From a virus: DNA of 25,936 bases. The notes under the pieces were generated by a model. That model saw only the letters and a list, made by a program, of their open reading frames with translations. It was not told the origin of the DNA and searched no databases. The stretch lies in the IMG/VR virus record IMGVR_UViG_3300024518_002956, positions 1 to 25,936 of that record, one strand, 5' to 3'. Numbering within the stretch: position 1 is the first letter of the stretch; every line of letters begins with the position of its first letter. Made by a program: the position numbers and the translations under genes. Of the stretch, positions 7,101-14,114 are shown one piece after another.

Positions 7101-7373
7101 TTAGGAAGCGAGGGAGCGGAGCTTCAACCTTATATCGTTGGCTTTATCACCGCGCTTAAGCGTTACGCCGCGAACCTTTGCATGATGCCTGAGAGCGCCG
7201 ATCTTCATGTTGTCAATATCATCCAGCCCTCTGACTATGACATGACGCTGTGCGTTCATAGCTTCTGCAAATTCGCGATCATCAGTACGCTTGATCCCGC
7301 CTCTTCTCATGAAATATGGCCGCCCGTTGATAGAGAACTTACGGGAGACGCCATTGTTTTCTATTATAAACAT
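7101..7373 (-). CDS. Small protein with SAP/HeH-like C-terminal motif
   Basis: 90 residues; AGGTGAT just before ATG 7373. The N-terminal half is beta-like (MFIIENNGVSRKFSINGRPY) and the C-terminal half (about 55-85, DNMKIGALRHHAKVRGVTLK then ANDIRLKLR) resembles the helix-extended-loop-helix/SAP motif that often ends small phage proteins encoded after the capsid gene. SAP/HeH motifs bind nucleic acid in many proteins, but the role here is unproven. A head completion or accessory role is inferred from its place directly downstream of the major capsid protein. Confidence 0.6.
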   Translation of the reverse strand: MFIIENNGVSRKFSINGRPYFMRRGGIKRTDDREFAEAMNAQRHVIVRGLDDIDNMKIGALRHHAKVRGVTLKRGDKANDIRLKLRSLAS

Positions 7374-7404
7374 AAGATCACCTGTTACTGAATGTCAGCG
7401 ATTA

Positions 7405-8544
7405 CTACTGACTGAAATCAGCGTCATATACCACTCTCTTGAGTATTACAGCGGCAGCCACGTCCTCAACCTTTGCGTCAAACCTGATCGTATAAACGAT
7501 ATAGGTCTGCCTGTTGATGGCGTCCCGCTGAAGCTCTATCTTGATGTTGCGCTGCATACCCACTGCCAGGTTGACCGACGGGGTGTACAGGACAAAACTG
7601 TAAGTACCATTGGTAGCGTCGAAGTTATCCTTCGTGATGTTGCCGCTGGTAGCTTCCATAGTCAGTGGTATTGACGGCGTGGATACTATTGGCCTGTTAT
7701 GATACCGCATAACCTGGCCGCCCTGTATGGCGTCATCGCCAAACTTGGTCGCTCTGCTTTCCAGGGCCTCAACATAGATCGACTCTACTGTAGGCGCCAT
7801 GTACAGCTTCAGTTCGTTGAGTCCGAACTTTTGCAGGTACTTTGTTGGGAGGCTCCTGATCATCTTCGCCATCTTGAATTCCCAACGTCCGCTTGTATCG
7901 TCCTGTTCTGCAATGTTACCGGCAAGCTGATAATCGCCAGTATGGTCGCCATAGTTTCCGCCGTTGATTGTGTTTGAAGCATCAAGCATGACGGCTGATC
8001 CTGTGACGGTGTTGTTGTATGTCTCGGTGCCAGTAAGTTGGCTGTTGTCAAGCTGGCGGAACCAGCCGTCCATCTGCTTTCTTGCATCTCTGGCTCCGAA
8101 CCCACTGGCTGTTGAGGTGTCACCTATGAGCGCCACTTCCTCAAGCTCGTTGGAGATCTTCTTTGCAGCCATGTCCATGACGTGATCGAAATATCCCGGA
8201 CCTTCTGGCAGATCCTCAAGGTCAACGTCCTTGATGGGTATAATGCCTACAAGCTCTTTAGCAGCCAGGCCGATCAGATTCTCGGTCAGCGTTGTCACGT
8301 AGTCCGCCTGCTGGATTGTGCCAGCGAACAGAATCCGGTCATCAATACCCAGATGCCGGATGTTCTTCTCGTTCTTATTCATCCGAATGAAGTTGACGTT
8401 TTTCCATAGCACAGATTCATCATAGACTACATCTATGAAGGCGTTAGCTTCTTCGGCTTCAAGCGCTATATTGGGTAAAGACACGGTGCTTTTCAGCAGG
8501 TCGTCTTTACGCAAACCACGCAGGAGATTTTCATTTGATAGCAT
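7405..8544 (-). CDS. Major capsid protein, HK97-fold type
   Basis: 379 residues from ATG 8544, which has AGAGGTG 6 bases upstream; a GTG at 8553 overlaps that site and is less likely. The protein has an N-terminal helical region, a central part with long helices (DHVMDMAAKKISNELEEVALIGD) and an insertion rich in Thr/Gly/Asn, and a C-terminal beta part (YSFVLYTPSVNLAVGMQRN, IKIELQRDAINRQ, TIRFDAKVEDVAAAVILKRV). This matches the P-domain ending of HK97-like capsids, where the helix and beta strands before the C-terminus form capsomer contacts. It follows the scaffold gene, as in other phages of this type. Length and order are normal for the family. Confidence 0.85.
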   Translation of the reverse strand: MLSNENLLRGLRKDDLLKSTVSLPNIALEAEEANAFIDVVYDESVLWKNVNFIRMNKNEKNIRHLGIDDRILFAGTIQQADYVTTLTENLIGLAAKELVGIIPIKDVDLEDLPEGPGYFDHVMDMAAKKISNELEEVALIGDTSTASGFGARDARKQMDGWFRQLDNSQLTGTETYNNTVTGSAVMLDASNTINGGNYGDHTGDYQLAGNIAEQDDTSGRWEFKMAKMIRSLPTKYLQKFGLNELKLYMAPTVESIYVEALESRATKFGDDAIQGGQVMRYHNRPIVSTPSIPLTMEATSGNITKDNFDATNGTYSFVLYTPSVNLAVGMQRNIKIELQRDAINRQTYIVYTIRFDAKVEDVAAAVILKRVVYDADFSQ

Positions 8545-8588
8545 TTGATTCACCTCTTATTTATATTAAAACAGACGACAAAAGCCGC

Positions 8589-9536
8589 CTATTGACCTTC
8601 TAAATACTCCTTGAGATCGAAGCCCATGTTAGCCTGAGTTTTGCCGTAGAGTGTGCCGAACTTGGCCAATTTGTCTTCCTTAGTCAGCTTAGTGTATAGC
8701 TCCATTGGAGTCGGCGTCTCTTCGGCTTCTTCGTCTTCGTCATCAGTGACGCCGGTAGTCTTCTCTACCTTGACTAGCCTTTTCAGAATATCCGCCGCCG
8801 AATCTGGCGCAGCGTCTTTATCGGCAGGCTTCTGATCTTCGGTCTTGTTGATGCCAGCGATAGCGGCAAGGATAACATCCATTTTGTCCGGTTCCGCTGT
8901 CTTCAGTACAGACCTCTCGCCTTCAGGAAGCATCTCGTTAAGCTGCGTCATTGCAGACTTGATCTCCACGACCTTCTCCGGATCCATCTCTTCTGCAGTC
9001 TCATCAGCGGCTGGAGGCTCGCCTTCTGCTGGCGTTTCTTCCTTAACCAATGACGCCTTGATGATATTCAGCGCGCTTGCTGCATCTTCTGGCGGCATCA
9101 TGTTGACGAATTTCAGTAAAGACTCCACCTCGGCTGTACGTTCTTCGCTCAGACTGGCGGCGTCTACGTTAAGTGATTTCAATAATGCTCCGAGTGTGAT
9201 CTGTTTCATCGTGTTCATTCCTTTCTTCAGGTTAAACGTTGTCTCTTGATCAAACTCGGCTCCGTCCGTCTCCGATACGGTGTAGCTTCCCATCATCATG
9301 CCCTGATCGAAATCATCCGGGGGCCATAACGAAAACCAGAAAGCTTTGAGGTCGTCTGCCTCTTCACCGTTGACGGACAAGGTCGTACCATCGAAAGTGC
9401 CGTCAGTCTTGATCGTCAATTCAGTAACTTCGCCGTCTTCTCGCTTGATAAGCAGAAACTTGCGCTTGTTAGCAGGCCTGTCCACAAGACTGACCTCATC
9501 GATGTCCATATTTTTCAACTGCTTCTTTTTCTTCAT
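8589..9536 (-). CDS. Capsid scaffolding protein with XkdF-type N-terminal motif
   Basis: 315 residues from ATG 9536, with GCGGAGGT 5 bases upstream; an earlier in-frame start 20 codons before would lie inside the hairpin region. The N-terminus KNMDIDEVSLVDRPANKRKF matches the opening of phage prohead protease/scaffold proteins. Residues about 110-315 are acidic, helical and coiled-coil-like (LLKSLNVDAASLSEER, DPEKVVEIKSAMTQLNEML), as in scaffolds, with an Asp/Glu/Pro-rich linker and a C-terminal helix (YTKLTKEDKLAKFG). It lies between the XkdF protease and the capsid gene. An in-frame ATG at 9209, with AAAGGA 9 bases before it, could make a shorter 206-residue scaffold. A strong hairpin precedes the gene. 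Confidence 0.7.
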   Translation of the reverse strand: MKKKKQLKNMDIDEVSLVDRPANKRKFLLIKREDGEVTELTIKTDGTFDGTTLSVNGEEADDLKAFWFSLWPPDDFDQGMMMGSYTVSETDGAEFDQETTFNLKKGMNTMKQITLGALLKSLNVDAASLSEERTAEVESLLKFVNMMPPEDAASALNIIKASLVKEETPAEGEPPAADETAEEMDPEKVVEIKSAMTQLNEMLPEGERSVLKTAEPDKMDVILAAIAGINKTEDQKPADKDAAPDSAADILKRLVKVEKTTGVTDDEDEEAEETPTPMELYTKLTKEDKLAKFGTLYGKTQANMGFDLKEYLEGQ

Positions 9537-9579
9537 AATTACCTCCGCGCTCTTTAGCGTAAGGTTGCGAAAATCCAAC

Positions 9580-9640
9580 AAAAATAGGGCAGACACTCAA
9601 ACTGTTAGCTTCTAACTATCAGCTTGAGCATCCGCCCTAT
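9580..9640 (-). terminator. 21-bp intrinsic-terminator-like hairpin between protease and scaffold genes
   Basis: In minus-strand RNA the arm encoded at 9620-9640 pairs fully with the arm encoded at 9584-9604 around a 15-base loop. It forms 21 consecutive pairs, 17 Watson-Crick and 4 G-U, and is followed by UUUUU (9580-9584). The same four positions would be A-C mismatches in plus-strand RNA, so it is built for the leftward transcript. It sits inside the head operon, after the XkdF gene and before the scaffold ribosome binding site. Partial termination or message-end protection is likely. Confidence 0.85.
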
Positions 9641-9673
9641 AGCGATCTCAACTACAGCTTAGAACTTGCGGCT

Positions 9674-10378
9674 CTATACCCTGTCCCCGGTGCCGCCCAT
9701 CGAATATCCGGCCAGTTCGCCGGACTTTATATCAGCCCACATCTCCCCTTCGGGAATCCTGGACCCTAGCAGCCACGTTCCTTTCTTAACCGTCTCTTCC
9801 CCCATCTGGAACTCGACAGGAGCAAGATAGGACTCCAGGACGCATACAGGAACCGCAGCGCCTTTGTGCATAACGTGATACGTCTGGCCGTTCTCCATAA
9901 AACTATACGCGGCCTTCCGTATCTCTTCCGCTGTGGCGTAATCGCCCTGTGTGTCCTCTTCGTCCGGCTCGTAAACCACGCCGAACACTATCCGCTCATC
10001 ATCATCCGATTTGGATATGATACTTACGTCTACTGCTTCTTTCTCTATATCAGGAGCGTCCTGAATGACCTCCTCTTCCTCCGATTCGTTATCTTCGTCC
10101 GGGATACGCGGCTTCAATCCGACCGCTATCTGTGCGCGAAATAACTCCAGATCAATCTCTTGCGATTTCCAGACCAGCCCGCGATCTTTCATTTCCGCCG
10201 CCAGGAACGCATAACCGGGCAACATCATATCTGTAGGCTTATTCGCTCGCTCCCGTTTCTTGAATACCTGGCAGAACTTCAAGCGATACGTTAGCAGGTC
10301 AGCGGACTCGGCTTTCGTCACATCGTCCTGTGTTAGGTCTTCGATTGGTACTAATTCTTTGTCTTCGATGCGTTTCAT
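9674..10378 (-). CDS. XkdF-like prohead serine protease
   Basis: 234 residues; GAAGAGGA before ATG 10378. Residues 1-110 are charged and partly helical, with an acidic linker (DEDNESEEEE). Residues about 115-234 match the XkdF family (putative phage serine protease): RIVFGVVYEPDEEDTQGDYA, AEEIRKAAYSFM, HVMHKG (His168/171), ESYLAP and the C-terminal WADIKSGELAGYSMGG (Ser226). These His and Ser positions are the probable catalytic residues of a capsid-maturation protease, which processes scaffold and capsid. It is encoded between the MuF-type head protein and the scaffold, as in PBSX-like phages. The first part may act as a domain fused to the protease. Confidence 0.85.
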   Translation of the reverse strand: MKRIEDKELVPIEDLTQDDVTKAESADLLTYRLKFCQVFKKRERANKPTDMMLPGYAFLAAEMKDRGLVWKSQEIDLELFRAQIAVGLKPRIPDEDNESEEEEVIQDAPDIEKEAVDVSIISKSDDDERIVFGVVYEPDEEDTQGDYATAEEIRKAAYSFMENGQTYHVMHKGAAVPVCVLESYLAPVEFQMGEETVKKGTWLLGSRIPEGEMWADIKSGELAGYSMGGTGDRV

Positions 10379-10393
10379 CGCGATTCCTCTTCC

Positions 10394-12358
10394 TTATGCC
10401 GCTTCCAGCTTCGGTCCCTGGCTGGCAAACTTCTCTGTCAACCACATACACCGGCAGTTACTCCCCCAAACAACTTTACCGTTTCGCCTGGTCAGTATTG
10501 TATGGTTCTGGGCGACTTCAACGTCATAAACGTAATCATTATATTCGACCTTTTGTGTATTCATATTGGTGAACATCCTGTATTTACTCGTCAATTCATA
10601 TACTAACCAAATATCGTGATTGATCATATATGTACCATTCGCAAATTCTTGCATCCGACCAGCACGCGCTTCAAGACGATAACTGACTGCTTTACCGCTC
10701 TTTATAATCAATTCACCAAGATCATCCGCCATACGCTTTGATGAAGTACAGTATGAAGCGCTATCGGCAAACTTAGCGTCCTTCCAGTTCTTTCCTTTTC
10801 TAACCGTTCCGTCACCAAGCCTGTAAGCATCAAGAAATATTCTGATATATTGCGGAGCCAGTCGCTTGATTTCATCAGGAATAAATTTCTCGTGACTTTT
10901 CCCGAACTGCATAAGGTGTTCACCGAGTAAATTATCAGGAATGTAAATTTTGTTTTTCCCAAGCCAGAGCTTTCTAACCGGAAGATTCTTGAGATCATCC
11001 CACATCTCGAATAAGTGAGTTTGCTGGTGAATACTAATCTGATAGCGTCCCGATTCTCGTTGGACTACGCTCCCTTCGGATAGATAGTAGCCCATCAGAA
11101 CACAATATTCATCCGCCCTGAATTGAAGCCCGTTGACGGGGATTATCAGCGGATTATTGCCCTGCCATTGCGAAGATAGATAGAACGCGGACTCGCTGTC
11201 GAGGTTATGTATTCCGTCCACAACCCTCGGTTCTAGCCGCCTGGTTCCATCCTTTTGTACACGCTTATATATGAAAAATGGATGGTCTTCCGTAACCATC
11301 ATGTCAACCGAATGCTGCTGGTTGGTGATATGGTATAAATGGCTTTCGTGATGCGTGGTTGTCGCAACGACATCATGCCATTCGAGGTCTTTAGTTTCGG
11401 GATTAAGAGTTAATGCCGACGTTCCTTTTTCGACATCCTTAATGGGCTGCCATCCGTGTTCTGTATACATTTCAGTTAATTTATCATAGCATTGCACATG
11501 GAACGGAAGCACTCCTTGACTGGTGCGTATCGTAAACTCTTCCCCATCGTGCGGATCACATATAGGGCATCTGTCAAACAGAGCAAACCAAAACACCTTT
11601 TCAACACCAGCCTCAGCGAAGCCCTGTAGTTGTCCCGCGTTCATCGCCCTGGCGGATTCTGTCCTTGCTATGCTCTCATTACGGATACGGTGTAACTTAC
11701 GATCATAGGCGGCTATCTTCTTGTCAACTTGCGCTCGTGAAAAGCCATCTATCAAAAGCTTCTCTTCCCTATTTGCAGACCATCCGATCATCTGTTGTGA
11801 AAGCCCAACCTTCGGCCTGAGTTCCCTACCGATAGCTAATCTGCTTTTGCCCTGTTCGATACCCTTCCTGATAACCTGATTGATCGCTCGTTGAGTCTCG
11901 TCAGTAACAGCAGTCACCATATTGGAGCAGATTTCATCAACGAGAGCTGCGGAGGCTACCTTCAGCGGATCAAACGGGAACGGCACGAATCCCACCAGGT
12001 CAAAGGCTATATTCCCGCCAGCGCCAAATGCGTTCGATATAGCAGGCTTCGTGATAGCGATACCGCCTGCAACGGCAAGCTCCCAGTCAACCAGGCCCTC
12101 AACGAAGATGTCCACGCCATCAGCCTTGAATATCGTGGTATCTTCCGCTGTGTCGTAACCCTCCATCACCTGCTCAGTCAGTGCCTTCATCCATTTGTTC
12201 ACAGCCACGAGAAGTTCGCGCTCCGCCTCGATCATCTTCCGGCGGATCTTGCGCTTCAGGGCGCGCACCTCGTCGGATTCGCCCTTTTGCATGTGAAGCG
12301 GTAGAAGCACTGGGGCTGTCGGGTCTATAGTTTTATGTAGTGTTGCGTCCTGACACAT
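10394..12358 (-). CDS. MuF/SPP1 gp7-type minor head protein interrupted by a LAGLIDADG intein
   Basis: 654 residues from ATG 12358 (GAGGGA about 7 bases upstream; a GTG at 12373 lacks a site). The N-extein (residues 1-289) is a MuF-family head morphogenesis protein: helical N-terminus, RNESIARTESARAMNAGQLQ and the motif CPIC (264-267)...DG...PFH. The C-extein is 20 residues. Joined, they read PFHVQ-CRCMWLTEKF, restoring the family's H-x-x-x-C-R-C ending. Residues 290-634 are an intein, which must excise itself for a functional 309-residue protein. MuF proteins attach to the portal and act in head assembly and DNA ejection. The neighbours, portal and XkdF, agree. Splicing activity is inferred. 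Confidence 0.88.
   Translation of the reverse strand: MCQDATLHKTIDPTAPVLLPLHMQKGESDEVRALKRKIRRKMIEAERELLVAVNKWMKALTEQVMEGYDTAEDTTIFKADGVDIFVEGLVDWELAVAGGIAITKPAISNAFGAGGNIAFDLVGFVPFPFDPLKVASAALVDEICSNMVTAVTDETQRAINQVIRKGIEQGKSRLAIGRELRPKVGLSQQMIGWSANREEKLLIDGFSRAQVDKKIAAYDRKLHRIRNESIARTESARAMNAGQLQGFAEAGVEKVFWFALFDRCPICDPHDGEEFTIRTSQGVLPFHVQCYDKLTEMYTEHGWQPIKDVEKGTSALTLNPETKDLEWHDVVATTTHHESHLYHITNQQHSVDMMVTEDHPFFIYKRVQKDGTRRLEPRVVDGIHNLDSESAFYLSSQWQGNNPLIIPVNGLQFRADEYCVLMGYYLSEGSVVQRESGRYQISIHQQTHLFEMWDDLKNLPVRKLWLGKNKIYIPDNLLGEHLMQFGKSHEKFIPDEIKRLAPQYIRIFLDAYRLGDGTVRKGKNWKDAKFADSASYCTSSKRMADDLGELIIKSGKAVSYRLEARAGRMQEFANGTYMINHDIWLVYELTSKYRMFTNMNTQKVEYNDYVYDVEVAQNHTILTRRNGKVVWGSNCRCMWLTEKFASQGPKLEAA
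10457..11491 (-). mobile_element. LAGLIDADG homing-endonuclease intein (345 residues)
   Basis: Begins with nucleophile Cys (CYDKLTEMYTEHGWQPIKDV, residue 290 of the precursor) and ends ...VVWGSN before extein Cys635. Visible blocks: B TEDH (356-359), C LMGYYLSEGS (421-430), E FLDAYRLGDG (508-517), F VYDVEVAQNH (610-619) and G (terminal Asn634). Blocks C and E carry the acidic catalytic positions of a LAGLIDADG endonuclease (Glu428, Asp516), so it may spread to intein-free copies of the gene. The residue before the terminal Asn is Ser, where His is usual; this can slow Asn cyclisation in some inteins. Size is normal for a full intein with endonuclease. Confidence 0.92.
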
Positions 12359-12377
12359 TTGAAATTCCCTCACAGGG

Positions 12378-12650
12378 CTAAAGCGGTATCCGCCCTATTT
12401 CCTGCTCTGCTTTTAGATTCTTTCTCATCATTCGTAGTTTGATTTTGCCCAGATTACTATTCCGCATTTCTCGTAGTCGGACAGTTAAATCTTCAGCTAC
12501 TTCGTCGGATACTCTGCGACGTTTCAAATCACGATGAGCTAAATTGGATAGCGGCCCGTTACCTGAGGCTATGTTCCATACCTGATTGACATACATTGAT
12601 GCTATTATCGCTTTGTCACCATCTACTCTACGAGCATCTCTGATCATCAC
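12378..12650 (-). CDS. Small hypothetical protein between portal and MuF genes
   Basis: 90 residues, starting GTG 12650 or ATG 12647, four to seven bases after the portal stop; the GGGGGA of the portal end could serve as ribosome binding site. The product is strongly basic and helical (AHRDLKRRRVSDEVAEDLTV, RMMRKNLKAEQEIGR) with no known domain. Small genes in this position of PBSX-like clusters are often uncharacterised. Basic charge suggests nucleic-acid or portal contact, but that is a guess. Confidence 0.55.
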   Translation of the reverse strand: MMIRDARRVDGDKAIIASMYVNQVWNIASGNGPLSNLAHRDLKRRRVSDEVAEDLTVRLREMRNSNLGKIKLRMMRKNLKAEQEIGRIPL

Positions 12651-12653
12651 TTC

Positions 12654-14114
12654 TCATCCCCCCGATCCATCGGTAGAAGGCTCAACCTCACCCTCCTGAA
12701 TCAAATTCTCTTCAATATGGAATATATCTCCGGTTTCGTATGGCGCTAACTCCATCGGCGTCTTTTGCTCTAGGAGCATCCGGCCCTCGTTTGCTGTTAT
12801 AACGGCGGTGCGCCTCAGCCTGTCAATGTCCTGTGGCGTGATCTCGTCGCTAGCGTCCATCTCATTCAGGTCGAATCTGTATGACTCAACGCCCAGGCCT
12901 TCCCGCAGAACCATGTTGATCATCTCTTCGAGACTCATCTGCAACGGACTGACCACAGCGTTCTTGTATATCTTCGTAGCTGGTATTATGTTGGTACCGC
13001 CCAGCTTGCCTACCTCGGCAATCCCTATCCTATAGGGTGGCATGGAGTACGCGCTCAATACGTCTTCCTGAAGGCTTTTCTTGTATACGCGGAATGTGTT
13101 ACCTGTTTCTCCATACTTAACGGTCAGCGGCTCAAATGTTAATCCATTCCCTTCACCGCCAGGAACTTCCAAGACCAGGGTAGCGTAAGATTCCCCGCCT
13201 CGTAATACACCCTTATTCATAAACTCTTTGATCGCCTTGAGGACGTTAGACGAATCCCACTCGCCCTTTGCCTGTACCATATAAGCAGGGACTCCGTTAT
13301 TTCTGAGAAAGCCCAGATGGAAGTCTCGTATGCCTATCAGAGAAAGCACCTCGCCAAGCGATGTTATCGACTTCGGGACGCCATAGTATTTCGATTTGCG
13401 ATAGTAGTCGTGCATATAGATAATATCAGTCGCGCGCTGCTGGAATCCAATAGTTCCTTCATGGCCATTTTCCTGATTAACCTGGTTCTCATATCCGAAA
13501 CGCCTATACCATCGCTGGTTTACTTTCTGCTTGGTCTTCGTGAGCCTGGCATATTTATTCCCGTCCTTATGTACCCAGATATTATGCACAGGCAGATGTC
13601 GAATTTCCTGAACTTCGTCCTTAGCATTCCAAATAACTTCCAGAGCATAATTTCCAAGACAACCCCAGTCATCGGACAGCGCCTTTAGTATGTATCGCAA
13701 GGAAAGCCGTTCAGAGTTTGGCGTTTCCAGGAAGGCCTCTATTTTAGCGAGTTCAGCGGCGTTCTCGGATGCGTCAGTCTTGAGCGGTAGCGTATGACCC
13801 AATCCAGCAACGTCAGTTGCTATCTGCGCCACTATAGCTCCCAGAGTTACGTTTGACTCACACAATTCCATCAGCGGCGGCATATCGAAGGGGTGCGGTT
13901 TCAGTTCCAGACCCTTGAGCTTCATCTCCGTCTGACTGATTACCACGGGATCTACATTCAAGCCCGGAACTTTGAACTTCTCTATCTGGTACTTTTCCAG
14001 TTTCTCCAGAGATACAACATCATCGGTTGTCGTTATGACATACGCCTTGCCTTTTCGCCCATCCGTAACTGGCGGTAGAGTTTCTTGCGCTGCTTTCCTG
14101 AACAGAGATCTCAT
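12654..14114 (-). CDS. Portal protein, PBSX/XkdE-like
   Basis: 486 residues; its ATG overlaps the terminase stop (ATGA). The sequence has the portal features: YYGVPKSITSLGEVLSLIG, GFLRNNGVPAYMVQAKGEW and DVLSAYSMPPYRIGIAEVGK, then LQEDVL/ATKIYKNAVVSPLQ. The C-terminus is acidic and flexible. Portals form a dodecameric ring at one capsid vertex for DNA entry and exit and for attachment of terminase and connectors. The gene sits between large terminase and the MuF gene, as expected. Length is normal for this portal type. Confidence is high from motif pattern and order. Confidence 0.88.
   Translation of the reverse strand: MRSLFRKAAQETLPPVTDGRKGKAYVITTTDDVVSLEKLEKYQIEKFKVPGLNVDPVVISQTEMKLKGLELKPHPFDMPPLMELCESNVTLGAIVAQIATDVAGLGHTLPLKTDASENAAELAKIEAFLETPNSERLSLRYILKALSDDWGCLGNYALEVIWNAKDEVQEIRHLPVHNIWVHKDGNKYARLTKTKQKVNQRWYRRFGYENQVNQENGHEGTIGFQQRATDIIYMHDYYRKSKYYGVPKSITSLGEVLSLIGIRDFHLGFLRNNGVPAYMVQAKGEWDSSNVLKAIKEFMNKGVLRGGESYATLVLEVPGGEGNGLTFEPLTVKYGETGNTFRVYKKSLQEDVLSAYSMPPYRIGIAEVGKLGGTNIIPATKIYKNAVVSPLQMSLEEMINMVLREGLGVESYRFDLNEMDASDEITPQDIDRLRRTAVITANEGRMLLEQKTPMELAPYETGDIFHIEENLIQEGEVEPSTDGSGG

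Noticed and set aside
8845-9249. 134-residue plus-strand frame opposite the scaffold gene
   Set aside because: Rich in Ser/Ala as expected for the complement of a Glu/Asp/Ala-rich gene; no start signal and opposite to all neighbours.
10708-10998. 96-residue minus-strand frame inside the intein region
   Set aside because: Lies in another register of the intein endonuclease, whose own motifs are intact, so it is a shadow frame.
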